Origin: Branchiostoma lanceolatum
Lineage: Eukaryota; Chordata; Leptocardii; Amphioxiformes; Branchiostomatidae
Assembly (NCBI RefSeq): GCF_035083965.1
Contig: NC_089726.1
Span: forward strand, 11,041,501-11,105,500
Direction: 5' to 3'
DNA length: 64,000 bases
The notes beneath the pieces are model-generated. The model made no database searches, was not told the DNA's origin, and worked only from the letters and a program-made list of their open reading frames with translations. The translations under genes were made by a program, and so were the position numbers. Positions 50,501-60,800 of the stretch are shown one piece after another (positions within the stretch are counted from its first letter, which is position 1; each line of letters begins with the position of its first letter).

Positions 50501-51805
50501 TTTGTTTTTCCCTTACAGCATTTTATTTCACCAGAATTAAGTTGATTAGAGACTATCTGTCAACCACTAGTCTTTTTAATGAAACAGTAGAGAGATAGGT
50601 AGATAAATTTTTTTTGTACTTTCCATTTTGACCTGCTGTTACCAATGCCAGTAACAAAAGTTGGGTAGGCAATCATTGACAAGCACTGCATATAACTTTT
50701 TCTGTGTAGAAGGTAAACATATGTGACCTTTGTCTCCACCAGTGTTTCTTATTGCATTCTTGCAGAGACAGTGTAGACTAATGACATTTCGACCGATAGA
50801 ATGCAAAGTATATGAGTCAACAAAATGAAATTTTCCCCTACAGGAGGAAGCATCCTATGCTCGCAGGTCGGCTGCAGCCAAAGCTGCTATCATCACAGGA
50901 ATCGTGCCCAACCCTTACCAGCAGCTCATGCAGAGGTACTACTCCACATTACATTTAACATCTTGCATCACCATTTGCACTTGACAATATCTAAATTTGC
51001 AACCCTTGTCAGTTTTGTGTCATTGTTAATGTAAAATTCTTGAGTATCCAAAGTGGATTTAATATATATGTAGTTTGATAAACCAATCAATCAATCAATC
51101 AATCAATCATTCACGAGCATCAGGAACTGATGCATAGCGCTTGCAGACAAATCTTAAATCTAAAGCTTACTGACTTACAAGTACAATCAAGTACAGTTAA
51201 GGTAGACTGAAATGCTTTACACTGAATCTGAATAATGTTGTCTAAAGAGACGTGACTGAGATTAGGGCAAATTCTGACCTTTCACCTTGTTCTCCAGGCC
51301 ACCAGGCACAGCACCAAGTAACACCTTGGATCAGGATGGCCTTGGCGACCATGATCAGCAACGCCCGGCGACGGCTCCCATCGATGCCAGCACCTCCTTC
51401 CTGTCCATGCAGGCCAACCCCAGCCAGGCGCAGCAGGGCAGCATCGACTCCAGCTCGGATGAGTCTGAGGAGAGTGCAAGTCTGTCGGATCTCTCCTCTG
51501 CAAGGCAGTTCTCTGCTGCAGGATCCTCCGACACGTCGGAACCGGGGGGTTACACTGAGAGAGTGGAAGGCTTGGACTTGGCTGCACTGGAAAATGCCCT
51601 GTCAGAGCATGGGTCCCTGACCTCACCCCCTCTAGCTCCACGACCTGGGTCAGGGGGGTCGGGTCAAGTGTCACTGCCTGGGTCAAGGCCGGGGTCAGCT
51701 AGGGAGCCGATGACATCGAGGCCTGGATCAAATCTCAAGCCTGTTCTACCACCCATCCCCTCTCACAGAGGGGAGGAACTGGACAAGAGTCTGCCTGATT
51801 TCTAG
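44517..51805 (+). CDS. LRGUK: Leucine-rich repeat and guanylate kinase domain protein (LRGUK)
   Basis: Nineteen coding exons: 44517-44729, 44872-44979, 45368-45449, 45737-45837, 46168-46249, 46381-46505, 46688-46741, 46984-47073, 47212-47292, 47547-47633, 47860-47966, 48256-48375, 48511-48607, 48746-48859, 49266-49467, 49917-50069, 50288-50433, 50844-50935, 51298-51805. They give 853 residues (human 825). An acidic N terminus precedes about ten leucine-rich repeats of SDS22 type (about 95-330; for example [14 protein letters not shown]). The guanylate kinase-like domain (about 385-590) has the P-loop GPQGSGKRD, then [19 protein letters not shown]. The C-terminal tail ends with [14 protein letters not shown], also present in the human protein. 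In mammals LRGUK acts at the manchette and in sperm-tail growth. Splicing is unusual at intron 5 (U12) and intron 7 (GC donor). Confidence 0.95.
46250..46380 (+). other. U12-type intron of LRGUK
   Basis: The intron begins GTATCCTTC and carries CCCTTGAC (46357-46364), with the branch A 17 bases from the terminal AG. Both match minor-spliceosome consensus, and the join keeps the frame (TLDNNNIAEI). Confidence 0.8.
51078..51112. repeat. AATC microsatellite
   Basis: About seven AATC units in the last intron of LRGUK, next to a short palindrome GCATCAGGAACTGATGC. Confidence 0.85.
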
Positions 51806-52376
51806 TCCATTTTGTACATATTAAAGTCAATAATCTCAAGAGATTTTCACCTTTCAATGAGGAAAGTCTGTTTTTCTGTATATAGTTACATCTGAAATTA
51901 TTCTTCACTTTTTTTGCATCTGTCAGCTATTACTAGTATGCAACCTCATGAATTCTTTGAATTTCCCACATCTGATTGTAAGAAAGTATTTGTTGTGTAC
52001 ATACTACCTTTGCTGAAGTCAAAGATTGATATTAACTTTGATCACGTTGTTTCAATTAGATAACTATAAGTACATCGTGCATACTTTCAGGAATGTTTTA
52101 AGCCGGTCAATAGCAGCATATTGCAATTGTCCATGTCAGGACAACTTAATAGTGGCTGTATGGATAACAATAGTTTCCAACGGAACACTCGCAGATTACA
52201 GAATACAGAGTATTTTATCTGTACTTTGAATGAGCTTCACATTAGTCATTTGGTGTTTCTGTGGTAGAGGTAAAATGGTTGAGCTGTAAATAGTAAAATG
52301 TCAAAACATTTTGATCTACAATATTCCCTCTTCCATTTAAAAGTCTGTGTATTGATGATGGTGTTTTGGAAAGAAA

Positions 52377-52382
52377 AATAAA
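52377..52382 (+). terminator. Candidate LRGUK poly(A) signal
   Basis: AATAAA about 570 bases after the stop codon at 51805. A nearer ATTAAA at 51820-51825 is an alternative. Confidence 0.5.
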
Positions 52383-52688
52383 AGGAATTCTATTTTAACA
52401 ACATGTCTTAATGTGCAATTGACCCCCTACATGCAACTAATATGTTTATTCAAATCTTTACTATACTAGCCTTTCTAACACTGTAAACAATTTGACAAGT
52501 GATTATACAGGACATTTTAGACTCTGACATGCTATTAATCATGAACTTTTTAGAGTTTTGCATTTTGAAGGTCCATAGGCTCCAAAACATGGATATGGGA
52601 TAGTACTATAACTACTTCTCTCAAGGAAGTTCTATGGTACTTGCTACAAAAGAGAGAAAGAAATGAAGTCAGGCTTAAGCAATATGAG

Positions 52689-52694
52689 TTTAAT
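52689..52694 (-). terminator. Candidate MRPS33 poly(A) signal
   Basis: ATTAAA on the minus strand, about 160 bases beyond the MRPS33 stop. LRGUK and MRPS33 therefore end tail-to-tail with roughly 0.3 kb between their signals. Confidence 0.4.
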
Positions 52695-52852
52695 TTCCTT
52701 CCTGAATGACCAGCCAGTTTACAACAAAAACAGAAACTGGTTCCCAAGGACTTGGGCACAATACAAGTATATACATTTAGTTCAAGATGTATTGAACCAT
52801 CACTTATCTAATGCTATTATGTTACTACAACAATGTAGTTATGATGCCAGGA

Positions 52853-54008
52853 TCATTTCCTTTTTGAAGCTCTTTTGCCTTCCCCTTTCTTAGGTTTGAC
52901 CTTTCCTCTTAACGCTCGTAGTCTTGTCATCTCCTCTTTGAAATCTTGGTGTTCGTCTCTGAAAGTAACAAGAACAACAAAAGTTGCCTTTTCTGTCTGG
53001 ACATTAGCAAAACACACTTGGTTATAGGAAGCCATGATGTTGAAAGGTATCCGTAACGGTAGACAGCTGCCAGTGTGGAAGTAAAAATAAGCTCTGTGGA
53101 AATTTAATTTGAACAGTACTTATTTATTCCTTCTTTCATAAAGATAGGAGCACCATCTTTACAAAGCAATAGTTAAGAGAGATGATTTTTTTCATCTGTT
53201 CTTCAACGGTATTCCAGAATAGATCGGATTGCCAAAGAATGGTGCGCAAGACCCTGCAGAGGGCCTCTCTACCAAACGTTGAGAAGACTTTACAACTTGA
53301 CATAAGTTCTTCTGATCAACACTTCCGTGTTAAGCTCTACTTAAAGTCCAAACTAACATGACATATTGGAAGGTCACATCAAGGAGGTTTAATCATGATT
53401 AAACCTCCTTGGTCACATGTACCAACCTGTACAGTCCCATCTTCCGAAGTTCAGCCATCATCTTGACCAGAACATCATGGTTTGGGTAGTAGTCGACAAT
53501 TTCCCTCTTGAGCCAGAGGGGCTTTTCACTGAACATCTTCACAACCTGAGTATTTTGAACAGGAGGATGTTTTAGTACATCAATGGTGACACCTGTCGTA
53601 TACTAGTACATGTATCTAGATGTTGAGCACTTCTTAACAATATCATCTTCATGTGACTATACTATAAATGCTTTATTTCATAATGCAGCAGGATAGCATG
53701 AGTACCATGACAAATCTAAAATCCGAGTACATGTACTTAGTACTATCATGCCTATGTGTTGAACACTAAATATCTGACGAATCATGCCAATCAGCTCCGA
53801 AAAAGAGTATTGTCTCAATTTCAAACATAAAGCTGTTCTCCAATATGTCCATGTATTAGGATTTGTCAGAAGAAATGCGTTTTATTAACTGCCCAAGTTC
53901 ATGGTGACATACCCTCATGGATTTTTTATCAGTGTTGCGTGTGACTTCTCCAAAGATCTGGGCACTGAGCCTCGCCATCCTTCTGGCATAATTGGACAAG
54001 CCGGCCAT
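52853..54008 (-). CDS. MRPS33: Mitochondrial small ribosomal subunit protein S33
   Basis: Three coding exons: 54008-53913, 53545-53427, 52958-52853, with continuous phase and 106 residues, the same length as human MRPS33. Recognisable family blocks are [52 protein letters not shown] and the basic C terminus [14 protein letters not shown]. It is a component of the mitochondrial ribosome small subunit. A 5' UTR intron is likely (acceptor next to 54016; donor GAG/gtaagtg with leader exon 54344 to about 54455). Intron 2 holds mini-element copy C only 15 bases from its 5' splice site. Confidence 0.96.
53373..53418. mobile_element. Palindromic mini-element, copy C, with 7-bp target duplication
   Basis: The perfect 32-bp palindrome at 53380-53411 has arms CAAGGAGGTTTAATCA and TGATTAAACCTCCTTG. 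It is flanked by GTCACAT at 53373-53379 and 53412-53418. It lies inside MRPS33 intron 2, right beside the donor of the middle exon. Confidence 0.85.
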
Positions 54009-54343
54009 AGTTGTGGCTAGAAGAAAGATATACAATGTATAACGTTAGTATTGGTAATCTATACTAGTTGCTTAATCACACACACAAAATCAAAACAATC
54101 AATATAAAGAGTCATCTGAAATCAAGAGGACAATCTGTATTTACTTACAGCTTCCCTCGTCGACTATTAATTTTCTATTTATACTTAAAGAATATCTGAT
54201 TCACTCTTGAACCTCTAACGTTTTATACTTTTTGCAGAATGGTCCTTCTGCCCCCCCTCCCCACTTTGACCCACCATCGTTTGTGTGGCGATATCGACCC
54301 TCTCCCGTTATTTCTGTCGCTAACATTTTATCCAAACACTTAC

Positions 54344-54456
54344 CTCTCAACTGAGATCCTTTCCTGTAGTTTTCTCTTCAGTTAACGAGGTACTCCTTGC
54401 TTAAAATTGGAAATATTACCACGGACAATTTTTCTCACAAGGGCAGCGCCATCTTG
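54344..54456 (-). promoter_or_regulatory. MRPS33 5' leader exon and start region
   Basis: AAGATGGCGC on the minus strand (54456-54447) is a YY1-type start-site motif. A strong donor at 54343 ends the leader exon. Both fit a housekeeping, TATA-less start. Confidence 0.5.
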
Positions 54457-55183
54457 ATTTCAGGGAGCCGGGCGATACCAATTGCTGTATTTACCAGGGG
54501 TGGCAATGACTGACTTTTTCTGAGGTAGCCCCGTGAGTGTTTCTTATAATCTGTGTCCATGCTGATGCTGATTGAAATGTAGATTTACGGGACAATTCAA
54601 AGGTATTCCGATGAGACCTACTTTCACCTCCTTATATCGTTGATTCACAACATTATCTGTTGCAAAAACAGATCTATTATGTAAACGTTATAAAAAAAAT
54701 CTATAGCAAAATTTTAAGGCTGCGAGTTGCCTCCCATACATGCTTCAATGTGGAAGCACAGAGTATCAGCTTCCAAATCAATTAAGATAGAACATGATAA
54801 CCTTATTGTTACAAGTGATGATAAATGCATTTTGTAGATTCGTCTATTCGATTATATCCAATAATGGCACTAACGTTACCAAATTTTGTCAGCCCTACGA
54901 AAATTAACTTTCCAATGAGAACATTTCGGACGACCGCCGAGGAAACGTATTTCCGGGGTGCCCCACTGCTGGCACTAGCCATGCTAGCTGTCCATGTCCT
55001 TAATCACAATGAACTTGAATTCAGTGGCCATACAAAATAAAATAGGAAAACAACACATGACAATACAGTCTTTTTGACATTGACAAACTACAATTCCGTG
55101 TTTCACGCGGCAACATTTACCCCTAAGGTAACAATGTAGTGAGTTTATAGGTCCTATCAGATGTCACGAGATGCAAGGGATGA

Positions 55184-55200
55184 TGACGTCACCTATATAA
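55184..55200 (+). promoter_or_regulatory. CRE plus TATA box of the TRIM-like gene
   Basis: TGACGTCA (55184-55191) is a full palindromic CRE, followed after two bases by TATATAA (55194-55200). The expected start is near 55230, leaving a leader of about 90 bases before the ATG at 55323. This suggests inducible control. Confidence 0.65.
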
Positions 55201-55322
55201 ACTAGAAACAAGTCCATCCTCCCTTTATCATTTCATTAATAACGCTTGATAAGGATGACATGTAAAGACCCCGGGCATTAACTGACTGGACTGGAACGAT
55301 CAGTCTATTCATTACAGCAACA

Positions 55323-56312
55323 ATGGCGGAGAAACTCGCAAGTGATATCACTCGGGAGTTTCTGGTCTGTCAGATCTGTTTGGACGACTACCGACAACCT
55401 AAAGTCCTGCCGTGCCTTCACACCTTCTGCCGGCGGTGTCTGGAGCGAATGGTTGGAAACAAGACCAGGATTTGCTGCCCGGCTTGTCGGCAGGAGGTTT
55501 CTATATATGAGAACGGTATTGCCGGTCTAAAGGACAACTTTTTCGTCGGCAAACTGCACGATGTGGTCCGGAACGCAACACACCAGGCGGCTCCTGAAAG
55601 GCACTCTACACCAAGGGATGTGTGTAGAAACTGCAGCGACATGTCTACTACAACCAGGTACCGTGATGATCGTGACGACTTTCTGTGTCAGAAATGCGCC
55701 GACTCCAACCGTCGTACAAGGGCGTCGTCACCGCGCCGAAAAATATCCTCATCCGCACCGACAGAAGAGAGGGAACGAACTTCACATTCACCACACGTTG
55801 ACTCTGATGTCGTCTATTGTAAGTCATGTCACGAGTTCATATGTCGGAAAAATAGCCTCTCCAAACACAGGGCACGTCTTCGCTCACAGGTACGAGAGGC
55901 AACAGAGAGAGAAGCAGCTTTAGTCAGGGCGCTCTTGGTGGAAACGGAGAAAGTTGCCGCGGCTCACGAGAAGAAACTACAGGAGCTAAATACAAGACGC
56001 GAAGTATGGCAGCAACAATGTGAAGAAAATATTGCGAAAATAGAAGAGCAAGCCAGGCGGGCTGTACAGACAATACAGATGGAAAGAGACGAGAGAATAA
56101 AGCAGCTCAAACGTGTGGAGACCACCAAGAACAGACAGTTGTTGGAGAACATCGCCGCGGTTGCCGTGAGCGCAGCCCGTGTTCGAGGTAGCTGCACGTA
56201 TGCGAGGGAAGCTTTAGAAAAAGGGACTCCAGAAGAAGTCTTGGCAGTTGCGCAGGAAGTAAAAGAAAGACTGAGACAGTGCTCCAAACTTAGGGCTCCC
56301 AGTTTTTCTTGA
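55323..56312 (+). CDS. RING finger / coiled-coil TRIM-like protein, intronless
   Basis: A single open frame of 329 residues. The C3HC4 RING near the N terminus has zinc ligands C16, C19, C31, H33, C36, C39, C52 and C55 (CQICLDDYRQP; LPCLHTFCRRC; CCPAC). Two weak B-box-like Cys clusters follow, near 100-125 and 165-185. The second (VYCKSCHEFICRKNSLSKH) keeps only part of the usual ligand set. A long coiled coil occupies about 185-290. The protein stops there, with no NHL, SPRY or filamin domain. A RING of this kind normally makes an E3 ubiquitin ligase. Amphioxus has many lineage-specific TRIM genes, and I cannot assign an orthologue. The lack of introns is consistent with retroposition or with single-exon TRIM clusters. 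The ATG context ACAATGG is good. Confidence 0.88.
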   Translation: MAEKLASDITREFLVCQICLDDYRQPKVLPCLHTFCRRCLERMVGNKTRICCPACRQEVSIYENGIAGLKDNFFVGKLHDVVRNATHQAAPERHSTPRDVCRNCSDMSTTTRYRDDRDDFLCQKCADSNRRTRASSPRRKISSSAPTEERERTSHSPHVDSDVVYCKSCHEFICRKNSLSKHRARLRSQVREATEREAALVRALLVETEKVAAAHEKKLQELNTRREVWQQQCEENIAKIEEQARRAVQTIQMERDERIKQLKRVETTKNRQLLENIAAVAVSAARVRGSCTYAREALEKGTPEEVLAVAQEVKERLRQCSKLRAPSFS

Positions 56313-57838
56313 CGATTTGGACTACGTAAAAAGTGCATACTTGGCTGTTAACATGTTGTAAAGTTGTAAATCCACACACCTTCTATTTTCAGTCAGATTG
56401 ACCTGTTGCCGTCCTTTTTAATCATGACTGACTGCATTCTATCTTGAGGGGAAACTAGAGTTGGTGGGACAAACTGCACACAATCTGTTCAATTCGAATT
56501 AAGGACATCGACTATAGGATGACGAATGCCTTTAGATGCAATGCAGTTTAAGACTTATTGTTCTCATCAAACCTTGTCCGTGCATATAACTGAGCTATTG
56601 TTTGACAAAATCAACAGTTACCAATGGCTCATTTGTGACATTTCACAAACACAGTGGCCTCAGGCAGTCACATTAACTCCCTGGTGAGCGCAGAAGTTGG
56701 GCACTGGTTGCTTTAGGTCATTAACATGCAGACTATTGAGCAATAGCCATACGGAATATGTATTGATCACATGAAGAGAGTATAGACTGCCAATAGGGCA
56801 TTCACAAAACTGAACAAAGGAGACAAATGACCTGTAAGATGACCTGTTGCCGATGACCTTTACCGTTTAATTTGCTAAAATGGGTATGGAGATGTTTTAT
56901 GCAAAATATAGATCAACAGAATTCACAGAAAAGGGAAGGTTTATGCTCAAAGGTAATGATAATGCTCAAACGAATATCTTCAATCAAACATTATATAAAT
57001 GTCCGTTGCATACATTCAATGATAGGTGACTAAACGATATCATAAAGTACCAACCAAAATAGGAAAATAGACTATGCTTTATACAGAAATACCATGACTT
57101 GTATAATATGACTTGTACAACATCTTTAACTTTGCTAGTACTTTTTAAAAGTACCATTAACAGTTGCTCCTTCTAGGCATCAGCTGCATTTCATCTGTGA
57201 CAAGAAACGTAACAGACAACAATAGAGATAATATAAATGTACACCATCTTTAGCATGATTAAAAATGGCACATATCTGTACACATTGCATTGTTTCCATA
57301 TATCAAACATTCTCAAACAGTAAATACAATTCAGTTCTGTTTAGTTCTGATGTAGAGTTCATTGCTTAGTGTCATTGATTGATAACTAAATGATGGCTTT
57401 ACAACTGTTCAACAACAGGTTTACTGTCCTTTTTTTGCATAAACAGCAATATGCAGAGTGTAAATTCTTGTAGTTTGAATTTAAACTTATGCTTACATAC
57501 AAAATGAAGTTAGTATCATAATGAAAGGCAGTGGGATATTTTGAAAAGTACCAATAAGCTATATAAAAGCCATATACAGCTGTAGTAACTTAAAATACGA
57601 ATGTTAAGTAGTTTTCATAATACCATACACTACTAGCAAATGTGCAATTAAGAGCAAAATTCATCGTTAAGTTGGATATAAGAGATTGCACACATGTCCT
57701 GATTACATTAGTTTTCCACAAAAAGGATTTAAAGGATTATGTATATCATTCACAATTGCCTATGATAATACTGCTGATAAAATGCACCAGGGAAAAACAC
57801 AGTTTGAAAGTTCTTGGAAGATGTTTTTAGCCATCTTC
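56313..57838. other. Intergenic, between convergent genes
   Basis: AT-rich sequence between the TRIM-like stop and the receptor kinase stop. It presumably holds both 3' UTRs. I see no clear canonical poly(A) signal close to either stop and no further gene. Confidence 0.4.
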
Positions 57839-60800
57839 TCATGCTCTTGCTAAGACATCAGTGTAGCATTCCTCAAAGTCTTGCACAGAGTGTTCCCCCT
57901 CAGGAGCGGGGCTGGTCGGTGGTAATGCCTCGCTCAGTCGTGACACAAGGTCATCGAAGGTCGGTCGGAGGTCAGGGTCTACCTGCCAGCACAATTGCAT
58001 CATGGTATAGCTGTGGGGAGGAAATAGGGACAGAAGCTTAGATTGGAGCCACAGAAACAAGTTCTTTCTATAGGAAGGAATTGTATTACTACAGGTTAAT
58101 CAAATTGGTTCTAAGATTTAGGTCCATGAAGCCTCCCGCCAGCTTAAATGGAGCCCTATGAAAAGAATCAGTTTTCAAGGCTAGACCATACATGTACATT
58201 GAACTTGACAGATTCCATATTCCCTCACTACTTACATGTGATCTGGGCAGTACTTTGGCTGCCTCAGCCTGCTGCCCCTCTGTAGGTACATGGCCAGGTC
58301 AAAGTTGTCCACATCTGGGTATGGGTTCACTCCTCTCATGGCTAGCTCCCACATCAACACTCCAAATGACCACTACAAAGATTAAGTAACACTCTGTTTT
58401 CATGCAGCCTACAAACTAGATGAATCGTTTGAATACAAACAATGAATGAATGCTCAGCTCTGACTGGAAATGTCTACTGAAACTGAATGGAATGCCAATG
58501 GAAAAATGTTTCAGATGTATAGTAAATCTCATTTGAACACATACAAGAAGAACCTTGCACAACACACTAAGATTGATAATCCAGGCATGGTTCTAAATAC
58601 TTACCACATCACTCTTGGTCGTGTAGGTACCATCTAACAAACTCTCCAGTGCCATCCACTTGACAGGCAGCCTGGCCTTCTTGTCCCCACAGGTGTAGTA
58701 GTCCTTCTCATACAGGTCTCTGGACAGGCCAAAATCTGCCACCTTCACAACCAAGTCTTCACTAACCCTGGAGGGACAAGGTTGGAGAAACTTGTTTAAC
58801 AAACTTAGGAAATGATCAAAGTAACAGAATAATTTGTCAAGCAATGAATCAATGATTTCATTTGAAATCAGTGTCAGCAGAATCTTTTACCATGAAGACA
58901 AATCTATCCCATAAATGAACTAAGGGCTCCATTGGAAATCAGTTACTGTTAACTGAAGGGACTACCCTAAAGATGAATAAATAAATAGATAAAGTGTGAG
59001 GATGGCCATCAGTAGCAAGGACAGGTATTTCTTAGTGTGAGGTGGTTCAGTACCAGGAACAGTTCTGCTGGGCCATGTGGATACTGTTCAGCACCAGGGA
59101 CAGGTCTTTGTAGTGTGAGGATGGTGTTCAGCACCAGAGACAGTTCTGCTAGGGCATGTGGATGGTGTTCAGCACCAGGGACAGGTCTTTGGTAGTGTGA
59201 GGATGGTCTTCAGCACCAGGGACAGTTCTGCTAGGGCATGTGGATAGTGTTCAGCACCTGGGACAGGTCTTTTTAGTGTGATGATGGTGTTCAGCACCAG
59301 GGACAGGTCTTTGGTAGTGTGAGGATGGTCTTCAGCACCAGGGACAGTTCTGCTAGGGCATGTGGATAGTGTTCAGCACCTGGGACAGGTCTTTGGTAGT
59401 GTGAGGATGGTCTTCAGCACCAGGGACAGTTCTGCTAGGGCATGTGGATAGTGTTCAGCACCTGGGACAGGTCTTTGGTAGTGTGAGGATGGTCTTCAGC
59501 ACCAGGGACAGTTCTGCTAGGGCATGTGGATAGTGTTCAGCACCTGGGACAGGTCTTTGGTAGTGTGAGGATGGTCTTCAGCACCAGGGACAGTTCTGCT
59601 AGGGCATGTGGATAGTGTTCAGCACCTGGGACAGGTCTTTTTAGTGTGATGATGGTGTTCAGCACCTGGGACAGGTCTTTTTAGTGTGATGATGGTGTTC
59701 AGCACCAGGGACAGGTCTTTGGTAGTGTGAGGATGGTGTTCAGCACCAGGGACAGACCTGCTAGGGTATGTGGATGGTGTTCAGCACCAAGGACGGGTCT
59801 TTCTTAGTGTGACTTTTATCTATCAATCTGTCTGCTTTCCTAACAAGAGAAAATATGGATTCAAATATGTGGAAAACATGATATCATAAAAAATGCCTAC
59901 TCACATGCAGTTCCTTGCAGCCAGGTCTCTGTGAACAAACTTCAGGCTGGACAGATAAGCCATTCCCTCCCCCACTTGCAGTGCAAATCCCAGGATGTCT
60001 TGCACGGTCAGCAACTGGAATCACAGAAAACCATTGGAATGTGTAAGGTAAAACAGTATTTTCAGATAATCAACTGCATGAAAATTGACAAGAAATAACC
60101 TGCCAAGTACCATACAGTGAAGTCTTTCAAGTTCAAAAGATGTATTTTACTAACAATTTCTAATGACAAAATATGTATAACATCACATCAGGTATATCTA
60201 TCTACACCTTAGCCAAAGACTTGTTTGAACAGATGAAAATGGGTGCCATACCTGTTGAGGGTTCCTGATGAAGCTGTGAAGGTCCCCTAGTTTCATGTAG
60301 GGCAGGACGACCAGTGGAGCACCTGTGGTGGGCAGGCTGACTCCCACCAGGTGGAGGACATGCTCGTGGTTAAAGTCCTTCATCATGATGCCCTCCCGCA
60401 GGAAGTTTTCTATGTCATTCATGTCACAATTGTCTGCTGGAAAAAAAAAGTATACATGGTGGTTGTAGTGTTAGCAGCAAAGAACCTAGAATGGTAGTTG
60501 TTGATATTTCTAATCAGATGGAGAAAGTGACAACATTTAATGACACGGTTCATCATTTTAAAAGAGTAGACAGAAACTTCAAAGCTCATAAAAAAACACT
60601 TTAAGATAGATACATAAAACTAAGGTAAACAACGAGAGAAACTGCAAACAGTTGTTATTTCTGTAGATAAAAATTATGCATACTGATAAGAGACAACCAA
60701 CCATGGTCAACCACATTGAGTACCTACTGTTGAGAGTCTTTATAGCAACTCTGACTGGCTCCTTCTCTTCTGGATGTTGGTATGTTCCATAGAAAACACT

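Noticed and set aside
55964-56338. Minus-strand open frame opposite the TRIM-like gene
   Set aside because: Antisense shadow of the coiled-coil coding region with no independent support.
59010-59812. Regular repeats with spacer-like variation, superficially like a CRISPR array
   Set aside because: The units are contiguous tandem dimers without unique spacers, inside an intron of an animal gene.
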